Source: Planctomycetaceae bacterium (GTDB lineage: Bacteria; Planctomycetota; Planctomycetia; Pirellulales; Pirellulaceae). Taken from it: a DNA stretch of 64,000 nt. This document shows, piece by piece, positions 9,136 through 16,735 of the stretch. The notes under the pieces are model-generated. The model saw only the letters and a list, made by a program, of their open reading frames with translations. It was not told where the DNA came from and searched no databases. The translations under genes were made by a program, and so were the position numbers. The stretch's first letter is position 1. Every line of letters starts with the position of its first letter. The stretch covers positions 62,001-126,000 of the forward strand of contig JAIYDN010000012.1 in assembly GCA_027487485.1 (NCBI GenBank). Direction: 5' to 3'.

Positions 9136-9532
9136 GTTGATCGGCTCCTTCAATTTCCAGGAACGGAATCTTCTTTAACGACTCCAGGCCAGCGTCAACT
9201 GCCTCAAGTTTCCCCGTGATTGACTCGACTAGCACCTCAAGTAACTTTGGTAACAATTTCGCTGCTTCAGCTTTAATTTCAACCGAAGCATTCGTTACAA
9301 AACCGCCCTCTTGATCGTCGCCACACCACAGTTTCCAACCGAAAGAACTGTGTTTCATGAATTCGAGCTTATAACAACCCTCACCGACACTGACCTCAAT
9401 TTTCCCAGGAATTTGCTGCAAAAACGACTCTGCTGCTTCCAGAGATTGAGAAAGAAGTGTCGCCTTTGAGGCATACTTGCTTGATCTATCACGCAGAGTA
9501 CGCACGAACTCATCGAACCCTTGGTTTCCCAT
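9125..9532 (-). CDS. Soluble cassette protein coupled to the two-helix membrane protein
   Basis: A 135-residue, mainly helical protein with no membrane segment. It has a central aromatic block (SSFGWKLWCGDDQEGGF) and a long helix pair in the second half (AEAAKLLPKLLEVLVESITG). I do not recognise the family. The stop codon overlaps the start of the downstream membrane protein gene, so both are made from one transcript. The 157 bp between the start at 9532 and attC-like site 3 must hold the promoter, since the pair faces against the array. A cassette with its own promoter in reverse orientation is typical of toxin-antitoxin cassettes in sedentary integrons; this remains inference. Confidence 0.6.
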   Translation of the reverse strand: MGNQGFDEFVRTLRDRSSKYASKATLLSQSLEAAESFLQQIPGKIEVSVGEGCYKLEFMKHSSFGWKLWCGDDQEGGFVTNASVEIKAEAAKLLPKLLEVLVESITGKLEAVDAGLESLKKIPFLEIEGADQHDD

Positions 9533-9689
9533 AGGAACTTTTCCTTTGCCTTACGGCACGCTATAACAGCTTATGTAGATGCTGCAATCGACTACTCGAT
9601 CGTAGCGCAGACCTCACGGAATGCACCTGCATTATCGCGATTTTGTAATTTCTGTCAACTCTTCAGTTCGGAAGACACAAAACCGGAAG

Positions 9690-9771
9690 AACAAAATGTT
9701 GGACCGAAGCCCCCGTCGGTCCTTTTCGAAATGGAAGCCGTGTTGGCAGGGGCTCGGTCTACATGGGCGTT
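9690..9771 (+). other. Integron attC-like recombination site 3
   Basis: Left arm 9690-9713, right arm 9749-9771. AAC/GTT ends, an unpaired spacer, ATGT, an extrahelical G next to a mismatch, GACCGA, an extrahelical A and GCCCC. Same layout as sites 1, 2 and 4 with different stem sequence, as expected for attC sites, which are conserved in structure more than in sequence. Confidence 0.8.
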
Positions 9772-9851
9772 ATTTGGTTGAGGATTTTGCGCGAACTCAA
9801 ACAGTAAAAGCGTGTCAAAGTTTGAGATAACGGAAAAACTCGGAGTATCAC

Positions 9852-10721
9852 ATGAAACTATCGCAACGCTCAATCAAAGCACTCGGCAGAATCGTAACCG
9901 GAGATGAAGGGTTGTCTCTCTACCGGAGTGGACCCAAACTTGTCGAGCTCTTCAACGAATTTGGTGCAAATGGCACATATGGCCAAGGATTTCCATCTCG
10001 TTGGATGTACGCCGAGGAATCTATTCGCGCGATAAACGACACGCCCGCAATTGCCGCATTGATCTGCCACGTTTGCGATCCTAGAGAGTTTATGGACTCA
10101 CAGAAGGATCCGTTGCCCGCCCTAGAGTTCCTGAATCAACGTCTCGAGTACGACGGCTTTAGTGTTTCAATCGACAAGGGAAAGGCCAAGATCAGAGACG
10201 TTGACGGAGCTTCCGTAAAATTCAATTCACCATATGGCAACGGTGCCAACGACGCCCATACATTCATTGATGAGCAGATTGAAAAATCCGAAGAGAAGAT
10301 TACTGAGGGCGACTACGATGGGGCAATAACCAATGCAAGGTCATTGCTTGAAGCGATAATGTGTGACATCGAGATTGCCTGCGATCCAAATGCACCGACG
10401 AAATACGATGGCGACATGAATAAGCTGTATAAGCGAGTGCAAAAGATTTTGAAACTTGAGGCAACACGCGCAGACATCGACGGCGCTCTCAAGCAAGTGC
10501 TCTCCGGTTTGTCGTCCGTGATTGCGGGAATCGCGTCTGCGAGAAACAGCATGAGCGACGCGCACGCACGTTCATACAAGCCGTCAAAGCATCACGCCGT
10601 CCTTGTTGTGAACTCGGCGAAGACGTTAGCAAACTTTCTGTACGACACAAAAGAATACCAATCGGCAAAGAAGCCAAATAACAAACCATTGCAGACGAAG
10701 GCCGCGATCAGCGTATTTTGA
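9852..10721 (+). CDS. Abortive infection family protein (Abi_C domain)
   Basis: A 289-residue protein. The C-terminal half (about 140-275) matches the Abi_C pattern: a helix with GDYDGAITNARSLLEAIMCDI, then LNKLY-type KLYKRVQKILKL, then LSGLSSVIAGIASARNSMSDAHA and HHAVLVVNSAKTLANFL. The N-terminal 130 residues look like a separate domain that I cannot name. Abi_C proteins are found in phage-exclusion loci and defence islands; the mechanism is not established for most. The ATG at 9852 lies 80 nt after attC-like site 3. The last 14 codons run into the left arm of attC-like site 4, a known way for cassette genes to end. Confidence 0.75.
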   Translation: MKLSQRSIKALGRIVTGDEGLSLYRSGPKLVELFNEFGANGTYGQGFPSRWMYAEESIRAINDTPAIAALICHVCDPREFMDSQKDPLPALEFLNQRLEYDGFSVSIDKGKAKIRDVDGASVKFNSPYGNGANDAHTFIDEQIEKSEEKITEGDYDGAITNARSLLEAIMCDIEIACDPNAPTKYDGDMNKLYKRVQKILKLEATRADIDGALKQVLSGLSSVIAGIASARNSMSDAHARSYKPSKHHAVLVVNSAKTLANFLYDTKEYQSAKKPNNKPLQTKAAISVF

Positions 10722-10764
10722 CAAATCTTGAGTCATCTGCGCGGCCTCGCTGAATGGTACCGTT
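10680..10764 (+). other. Integron attC-like recombination site 4
   Basis: Left arm 10680-10706 and right arm 10740-10764. AAC/GTT ends, spacer AA against GGT, ACCATT, an extrahelical G, CAG(A)CGA, an extrahelical A and the 7 bp stem GGCCGCG. The left arm is at the same time the coding end of the Abi_C gene. Confidence 0.82.
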
Positions 10765-10777
10765 GCGTCTAGAAGGC

Positions 10778-10945
10778 ATGAATCACTGGGGCATCCCAAA
10801 TGATCTCAAAAAACTGATTCGCGAGCGTTATTTGCTTTTCTTGTGTTATCGTCGGCATCGGCATTCTGCCAGCAGAAGGACTTTCCGCCGTATAAAGGTC
10901 ACCCTGACGCACGTTTTACCCCGGTACCACAATGCAGCGACATAA
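10778..10945 (+). pseudogene. Truncated HNH-nuclease-like cassette start
   Basis: The ATG at 10778 lies 14 nt after the GTT of attC-like site 4, where a cassette gene should begin. The first 17 residues, MNHWGIPNDLKKLIRER, resemble the start of small HNH nucleases found as planctomycete cassettes, in which RD..CVYCG should follow. Here the frame continues into a basic, cysteine-poor sequence instead, so the HNH centre is missing. From about 10804 to 11150 two other frames look coding in turn, first a signal-peptide-like FAFLVLSSASAFC and then KPYGNRIADCVCEY, without a start codon. I read this as the debris of one or two cassettes. Confidence 0.35.
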
Positions 10946-11032
10946 ACCATGACTTAAGCCGTATGGCAACCGTATCGCCGATTGCGTCTGCGAATATACC
11001 ATCCGCCCTGTGTCGTATGCCGAGTTTCTGAA

Positions 11033-11058
11033 GGAGAACAAGCCTAAGCTTGTTCTCC
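11033..11058. terminator. Perfect 11 bp hairpin
   Basis: GGAGAACAAGC, CTAA, GCTTGTTCTCC form a perfect stem-loop with no T run behind it. It may end transcription of the cassette array, or be part of decayed coding sequence. Confidence 0.35.
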
Positions 11059-11149
11059 CGCCTGTGACGCAAAAACCGATTCTGCGAAAAAGGCTAAGTG
11101 CTGAAACCTGCTTCCCACTGTGGTGGTTTTCGGAATCATAAAGCAGAAA

Positions 11150-11347
11150 TGGTGGTGGGTGTGAGGGATGGGCTGTTGGCTTGGTGGTGGTGTGTCTATG
11201 TGGTCTAGGTCTCCTCGGTTGGTGGGTGGTGTGGGTGTTTGGTGGTGGATGTTGGTGTGGTGGGGCTGGCTAGCCGCCTTCCCGGATTTTCTGAATTTAA
11301 CAACCGCCCGAAGAAGGGTTTTTTGGGGGTTTTAGAGGGGTTTTGGG
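11150..11347 (+). other. G/T-skewed stretch with a G-quadruplex-type motif
   Basis: 11150-11270 is a run of TGG, GTG and GGT words with few C residues on the plus strand. Separately, 11316-11347 has four G tracts (3, 5, 4 and 3 G) with loops of 6, 7 and 4 nt, which meets the usual quadruplex rule. The next gene starts 107 bp downstream. The rest of 10946-11453 holds no gene I can support. Confidence 0.5.
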
Positions 11348-11453
11348 ACTGTTTGAAAAGTTGACTATTGAAAACGGTTGCGATACCATGGGCTCCCGAA
11401 TCCTGGTCCTTAGAAAAAAAACAAAACTGTTCCGGTATCGGCCAAGATGAGCC

Positions 11454-13136
11454 ATGAGAGAGACACCCAAGCAACACCTGTGGTACTACGCTCGCCAAAG
11501 CCTGTTGCGCGGCGGAGAAAAAGGTCCGTTTACAGAACAACAGATGCTCGAATTGGCAAAGCTTGGCGAAATCAAGCTTGATACCTTGCTTCGAAGTCCA
11601 ACGAAGACCGATAACCACGAGATTTTAGCCGAATCCATTCCAAAACTTGCAATCGCGATAAACCAAGCAGAAATTGATTCGAAAGCAAAAAAACTTGCGG
11701 ATAAAGACCAAAGAAAAAAAGAACAGAACGCTATCGCCTACAAAAAGCGTGAAGCCAAGGCAGGCAAGCAGGAGCTTGTACCACTAAAGGAAAACGAGAT
11801 CGAAGGTTATTTGGAAATACCCATTCTTCGGACGCAAACTCCCACTTCGCAACATCCAGTTTTTCCCATGGCGTCGCAGGCAAGGTTCTCGATTGATCAG
11901 CCGCAAAAGACTGGAACTCAAGGGGTTTTTCATGCATTCGGTATCACATCTGGCGCAATAGCATCAATCGCAGCTGTGGTTTTGGGCATACCCCTCCTAG
12001 CCTGTGGCGGCTGCCTGGGACTTGCTTTTCTTGCCTCGCCTTCGGCACAGTTTCGAAATCGCATGCCGAATGACCAAGCTGCAAAAAATGTAGAAGTGAA
12101 TGCTGTAAACACCATATATCCACAGAAAAATATTGATTCTAGGCGAAAGTGGATTAGCGAATCGTATGGCACCATCATCGCCTACAAAAATGAAAGTACT
12201 TGGACGGATACGGATAGGACGACGGGAAAACTGGTATCGGAACATGAGTTTAGAGGAAAAACCGACGACTATATCGAACTGTTCAATCTAAATCCTGCTG
12301 CTAGAGACCTTTTAAGACTCTACAAGGATCGTATGGAGTGTAAGCATCCTACGGGATGGGTTGTAATAGGCAGTGGCCACTGGGATTTTGCCGACGGAAA
12401 CATCAGTGTTGCAAACCAAAACGTGAACGAACAAAAAAACGAGACCGCAACCAAAGCGAATCCATCGGAGGGCAAGGTTTCTGTGTTGAGCACATCAATC
12501 GTTTCGACCGGAGTGGGCGAATTCCAGGCTATTGAAGTGTTCCTGAGAAACGATGGTCCTCGTCCAATTCGCATTGCTGATGGTGTTTATCATTTATTCG
12601 ATCAAAATGGGAAGTCAATTGAAGACATCAAGTATGGAATTCTATTTATCGAAGACGATCAAAAGCCGGTCATGCCCGGTGAGACGACAAAAGCAGGAGG
12701 ATTTCGAATACCGAAATCTATGCGCGTGGCATCCGCTAAAGTTACCCTTACAAAAACATTGGAAAAAAGCAGCGATTCCGAAGAAGTTCCAAACACAATT
12801 TTGCAACAGCACGATCCACTAAACAACTCAGGGAAAATAGTTGACTCATTGCGTTTTATCGCGAAGAAAATAGACACTAAGAACAATAGCGATGAGATAT
12901 TTTTGTATTACACTGAAGGACCCATCGACGAAAACAAATTCAAGGCACGATGTCAGCAATTGAAAGCAATCACCAAGGCTGAGTTATTCTCTGCAATTGT
13001 AGTTTTCGACAGGAAGGAGAATGCCAGATTTCCAGGGAATCCAATTTCCGCTCACTATGGAATGGACTTCGAAATAGGGGATCACATTGAGATCTTGTAT
13101 CTCTACAATAAGCGGAATGGGTATGAAAGCCGCTAA
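11454..13136 (+). CDS. GYF-like domain membrane protein, function unknown
   Basis: A 560-residue protein. The N-terminus (about 9-65) has WYYARQ ... KGPFTEQQMLELAKLGEIKLDTLL, the pattern of the bacterial GYF_2 domain that binds short peptides. A Lys/Glu-rich linker follows, then one membrane helix around GAIASIAAVVLGIPLLACGG (about 170-195). Behind the helix lie an Ala/Trp-containing segment (HPTGWVVIGSGHWDF) and a beta-sandwich-like region (GEFQAIEVFLRNDGPRPIRI ... PGETTKAGGF) similar in style to extracytoplasmic DUF4352/CARDB modules, then a final 100-residue domain. Such GYF-plus-helix proteins are common in planctomycetes. The gene is richer in A and T than the chromosome around the island. 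It could be island cargo for surface or stress functions; no enzyme motif is seen. Confidence 0.65.
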   Translation: MRETPKQHLWYYARQSLLRGGEKGPFTEQQMLELAKLGEIKLDTLLRSPTKTDNHEILAESIPKLAIAINQAEIDSKAKKLADKDQRKKEQNAIAYKKREAKAGKQELVPLKENEIEGYLEIPILRTQTPTSQHPVFPMASQARFSIDQPQKTGTQGVFHAFGITSGAIASIAAVVLGIPLLACGGCLGLAFLASPSAQFRNRMPNDQAAKNVEVNAVNTIYPQKNIDSRRKWISESYGTIIAYKNESTWTDTDRTTGKLVSEHEFRGKTDDYIELFNLNPAARDLLRLYKDRMECKHPTGWVVIGSGHWDFADGNISVANQNVNEQKNETATKANPSEGKVSVLSTSIVSTGVGEFQAIEVFLRNDGPRPIRIADGVYHLFDQNGKSIEDIKYGILFIEDDQKPVMPGETTKAGGFRIPKSMRVASAKVTLTKTLEKSSDSEEVPNTILQQHDPLNNSGKIVDSLRFIAKKIDTKNNSDEIFLYYTEGPIDENKFKARCQQLKAITKAELFSAIVVFDRKENARFPGNPISAHYGMDFEIGDHIEILYLYNKRNGYESR

Positions 13137-13177
13137 TTTGAGCCTCGACCGAGATGTAATGTGGAACAAGTGACGAA

Positions 13178-14440
13178 TTAGAACGGGTCAACGCTTACTC
13201 GCATTTGATATCCTATTTCGTCGAATCCGCGATCGAATTCCCCCTCTATCAATTCGGCTTGCCCTTCACCGCAAATAATGCAGTCGTGAAGCGTTAGGAC
13301 CAGGGGATTAGATGGGAGCAGCAAAGCGCCAGCCGCAACGTTGTGGATTACGAAATTGGCCTCTTCTCCTTGAAGCTGTCGAATAAGCGTCCTATGGTCC
13401 CTTTCGTTAACCTGACTTACGAACCGGTCAACTGTTGGATAACGGCAAGCGAATATCTGTCGGAACTCCGACGAATAATTTCCTTTTTTTGCTAAAACGT
13501 GAATCATAAATTGATTTTTGACGTCGTTTCGTTCCATCGTTCTTTTCGTCCTGGAGTATTTTTCAGTGGAAGCCGTTAGCCCTTTTGCGATGCATTCTGC
13601 GAGCAAAGATTCATAGAAACGACCTTCTCGTACTTCCAGTATGAACTGGTCAAGATCGTTGAGTATTTCCTGGTGATGCGATTGGTATCTTAATGCTTGT
13701 AGTCCGAGAAGTGCCGGCTGGCTGTTTTTCACATCTACCGAGACAAGTCGCTTACCGTTGAACGATAGCGCTGGCCTAACAAGGGAATGTAGTCCTGAAA
13801 TACTGTTGTATAGTCTGCCCCATTGCGTCGGAAAAACTCGAAACCTTTTTTGATAGAGGTCATTGACGATAGCGGATTGTCGATCGAAAGGGTTTGAGTC
13901 TACCGGCAGATCTTTGATCAGTTTCTTGGCGAGGACTATGTCGATCTCGATTCGATGGAACTGCGCTTCTAATTTCTGACATAGATCTTGCGTCCTAGGG
14001 TCAATGTGGTCGTAAAGTTTGCCATCCTTTCGCCGAGATTCCTCCCTTTCTAAAGCTCCAATTAGGCGTGAGTTCGAGGGTTTGACCCGAACGCACTTGT
14101 CACCCCTGAACCTTTCATTTAGGCGATATCCCCTTGAACGTTTGCCAGCGGTATATTGCTTGTCGCAATCGATCACCGACGCAGATATCAGCGCTTCTTT
14201 AATTTTCGTAGAATCATCCTTGGCCATGACCTTATTTAGTGTTGCCGCGTGTAGCATCACGTAACCGTCCTCTCCATGCCCGGCGCCCATTGCCTGTCGT
14301 CGGAATATCGTGCTAACGAGATAGTTTGCGTCATCAGTCCGTCTTGCAAGCGGTCCTTTTAGGTAGTCGCTTGCATTGAATGTCTCGGGCAAAACGAAGG
14401 AATAGTTGGACAGAGATGAGATTGTCTTTTTCTTGTACAT
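13178..14440 (-). CDS. Winged-helix plus family-A-polymerase-like protein of mobile elements
   Basis: A 420-residue product from ATG 14440; an upstream ATG at 14482 adds 14 residues. Counting from 14482: residues 70-125 (GYVMLHAATLNKVMAKDD ... GKRSRGYRL) look like a winged-helix initiator domain. The C-terminal half carries the motif set of family A polymerases: RLVSVDVKNSQPALLGL with Asp250 (motif A), VKNQFMIHVLAKKGNYSSEF and IFACRYPTVDRFV at 321-355 (O-helix-like motif B), FVIHNVAAGALL, and LTLHDCI with His399-Asp400 (motif C). This matches the compact polymerases of mobile elements described as TV-Pol and related proteins. I infer that it replicates the island after excision, perhaps with primase activity. 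Neighbours are a DUF1580 protein and the integrase on the same strand. Family A assignment comes from motif reading only. Confidence 0.6.
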   Translation of the reverse strand: MYKKKTISSLSNYSFVLPETFNASDYLKGPLARRTDDANYLVSTIFRRQAMGAGHGEDGYVMLHAATLNKVMAKDDSTKIKEALISASVIDCDKQYTAGKRSRGYRLNERFRGDKCVRVKPSNSRLIGALEREESRRKDGKLYDHIDPRTQDLCQKLEAQFHRIEIDIVLAKKLIKDLPVDSNPFDRQSAIVNDLYQKRFRVFPTQWGRLYNSISGLHSLVRPALSFNGKRLVSVDVKNSQPALLGLQALRYQSHHQEILNDLDQFILEVREGRFYESLLAECIAKGLTASTEKYSRTKRTMERNDVKNQFMIHVLAKKGNYSSEFRQIFACRYPTVDRFVSQVNERDHRTLIRQLQGEEANFVIHNVAAGALLLPSNPLVLTLHDCIICGEGQAELIEGEFDRGFDEIGYQMRVSVDPF

Positions 14441-14590
14441 GGACTGTTTTCTTGTGAGAAATCTACGTAGGCCCCTTATCAATCGATAGGGGAAAACCTA
14501 ATGGAACTTAAAGATCATGGAATGAGATCGCGAAAAGATATTGCGATCACGTTTATCGCTAGTTGGATTCCATTCCAACTCCCGGAATTG

Positions 14591-14917
14591 TTAGTTGCCA
14601 ACGATCTTTCGAAGGTCTGCGACTGCTTTTTCAATAGCGCGGGTTCGATCCTTCGAAACTGCTAAATCAAAATGATGCGAAGTAGTTTTCGCAGCATTCA
14701 CTTGGATAAACGCTTGAACGTCTTCGATCGTTGTCATTTTCCTGCCACCGATAACCACGTGCCCCAAGGTGCGTCCTCGCACCCCAACCGCACACCAACG
14801 AAGGAGCGTCGAGAGATGGGGACTAGTTCCGGTGACTCGCCGAACCGCTAATGAGAGAGGGAGATATTCCTTTGCACTCGTAGTGCTCTGCTCGCTGTAC
14901 TTGTTTCTTGCTGCCAT
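14591..14917 (-). CDS. DUF1580 / excisionase-like DNA-binding protein
   Basis: A 108-residue protein with a helix-turn-helix-like core: LPLSLAVRRVTG, then SPHLSTLLRWCAVGVRGRTLGHVVIGGRKMTTIEDVQAFIQ. The order of a first helix, LHRWC-type recognition helix, a GVRG-type wing and a second GG-R strand is that of the planctomycete DUF1580 family, which resembles MerR/excisionase-type winged helices and usually accompanies tyrosine integrases. It lies between the polymerase-like gene and the integrase on the same strand and is the best candidate for the island's excisionase or regulator. Confidence 0.7.
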   Translation of the reverse strand: MAARNKYSEQSTTSAKEYLPLSLAVRRVTGTSPHLSTLLRWCAVGVRGRTLGHVVIGGRKMTTIEDVQAFIQVNAAKTTSHHFDLAVSKDRTRAIEKAVADLRKIVGN

Positions 14918-15409
14918 TTTAACAATAGACCTTGTTCGAAATTAACGTTTCGCATCGATAAGTTCGATGAGACTCATTGTTGGTCCCCCCAATAAAGGAA
15001 TACGGAATTCTCGCTTGTAGTTGCAATTACCTACTTGAGGCAATTGCAGAGGTCTAGGCTGCACTTGCCTTTTCGGTTAATGGGCTTCGTTACGCTCGAG
15101 GCCATCGGAATAACTATACACCTGTGCTCATCTATCTAAGGCATTTTTATTTTTGAGTTTTCGCAAATAGTTGCGATACCAAACTGAAGGCAGGTGCAGC
15201 AGCCATTTTTGCAATTGCCTCACAAACTAATCTCTATTCCGCATTGCGGGTGTCGAAAGCCGCAAGACTCAAAAGCACGTACTCTCTCGTTCGTGCGCGG
15301 AAGATCTGGTCCAATCTTGTAACTTCGCTTTCTGCCGACTTCAAAGCAACTTCTACGATGAGAATCGAATCAAGTTGCTGAATGGCGGTTTGAAGTGATT
15401 CGACATTCC
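14918..15409. other. Noncoding stretch with a 13 bp inverted repeat, origin- or operator-like
   Basis: No gene with a valid start is seen in these 490 bp. TGAGGCAATTGCA at 15036-15048 is repeated in exact inverse at 15210-15222, and related words (TTGCAATTA at 15021, TAGTTGCGATA near 15170) occur between. The stretch is AT-rich around 15130-15170. On the minus strand 15240-15405 keeps one open frame of more than 50 codons ending in LLSLAAFDTRNAE, but it has no start codon. Confidence 0.4.
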
Positions 15410-16617
15410 TTAGCCAACTCTGCCGACAACGGCAATCGCGTTGTTTCGATCTTGTTCAGCGTAGGTTTGCGTGATTGCCAAGCTACTATGGCCTAAAATC
15501 ACGCTTGCCGCTTCCAATCCATGTGTTTTGCGGATCTCAGTTGCCCGTGCATGTCGAAGTTGATTTGGTGACCAACTGTGATTGATTCGCCACATTCGAA
15601 GTGCTTCCCCCTTCAAGCCCTCCGGGGCTGGAAAAGCAAGTCGGCAACCATATTTGATAGAACGACCGTAGGAAGCCGTTGAATAGCAATTTCCCGGCTT
15701 TCTGGATGGCTTGGAAACGCGATTCGTTCCAGGACTATTGCCACAGCTTTTGGGAGTCACTCGCGATTCCTCCCTCGATTTCAATTTCTGCCGGACGGCT
15801 TCTCTGGGATTGAAGCAATACGCATCTTCCCTCCGGTTCAAGTAGGGCCGCAAAACGGCCTGGGCTTGTGGTCCAACATAGATGGTTCGGGACTTCCCTC
15901 GCCAAGCGGTTTTGTGGTTTTCCAGCCTGATTTCCCAAACTGGGTTCTTGCGATCAACCATATTAGGTTTCAATTTGCAAACCTCCCCTGGGCGGCACCC
16001 TGTTAAACGCTGAAATCGCACCATGGAAGCGACGACATTGGATAGGCTGGGAAGGTAGCCTCTACGGTCTCGTCGTCAACGGGGGCAACTGGAGGGGCTT
16101 CGCGTGCCTTGCAATGGCCCTTAGTCAAGGGAGTTACGCACTTGATAGCCTGATGGATCGATGGGGGAAGGACTCCCTCGGATACCAGCCACTTTATGGC
16201 TCTTGTGATGCGACGCATTTGGTGGTTAGCGTACTGCCTTGAAACGTCACGAGAAAGCCACCATTGACGTATCTGCTTAAACTCAAGGGGAGAGAATTCG
16301 CAAGCCGGCTTTCGGGGAATTAGTTCGCTAATTGGCCTAAGGGCCATTGCGATGTTTTGAAACTCCTGGGACTCAGGGCCATAGTAGGCCTTGGCGTGAT
16401 TTGCATAGGACCTAGCAACTTCGGCCATTGAAAGCTTTGCGACTTCCTCCCCAAAAGTTGTTGGGTCAGGCGCAAGAAGATACTTCGCGAGTAAATCCTT
16501 GAACTTCCGCTTACTTGCTGCGGTACCATGCCGGCCAAAATAGTAGGTCTTGCCTCGAATTGTCGTGCAAGCTTGACCGGTAGCCTTATGAAGTCGATAA
16601 GTGGGTGACTTTGCCAT
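15410..16617 (-). pseudogene. Tyrosine recombinase/integrase, split by a frameshift
   Basis: Two overlapping frames together give one phage-type integrase of planctomycete kind. 16617-16003 encodes the arm/core-binding N-terminal part (MAKSPTYRLHKATGQ ... PVDDETVEATFP); 16024-15410 begins MVRFQRLTGCRPGEVC and has the whole catalytic domain: Arg in TGCRPGE, Lys in HKTAWRGK, HxxR in LRHARATE, His in LGHSS and the Tyr nucleophile in TQTYAEQ. In related enzymes the two parts are continuous. Reading SNVVAS in the second frame just before MVRF restores the expected sequence, so one base is missing near 16053-16058. No classical slippery heptamer is seen, so a mutation or a sequence error is likelier than programmed frameshifting. 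A separate catalytic-domain protein could still be made from the ATG at 16024. Confidence 0.85.
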
Positions 16618-16735
16618 AGAAGAACTGCCTTTCCAAAAATAAACGGTAGACTACCGCTTAATACTTGATGAAAAACAGCGCTCTGACCGCTTGGTCAGGT
16701 AACGTTTTGGCAACGAATCGCTTGATAAACTATAG

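Noticed and set aside
8699-9178. Plus-strand frame crossing attC-like site 2
   Set aside because: It translates the attC stem (AMHPSRRSA) and the antisense of the membrane protein; a typical artefact at cassette borders.
9521-9830. Plus-strand frames overlapping the start of the reversed cassette genes
   Set aside because: They run through attC-like site 3 and have no recognisable protein features.
7790-10862. Shared word TCGTCGGCATCGG at about 7798 and 10850
   Set aside because: Only 13 bp with no symmetrical flanks; it does not align with the attC-like sites and may be chance.
15240-15405. Open minus-strand frame ending LLSLAAFDTRNAE
   Set aside because: It looks coding but has no ATG, GTG or TTG start; kept only as a remark on decay of the island end.
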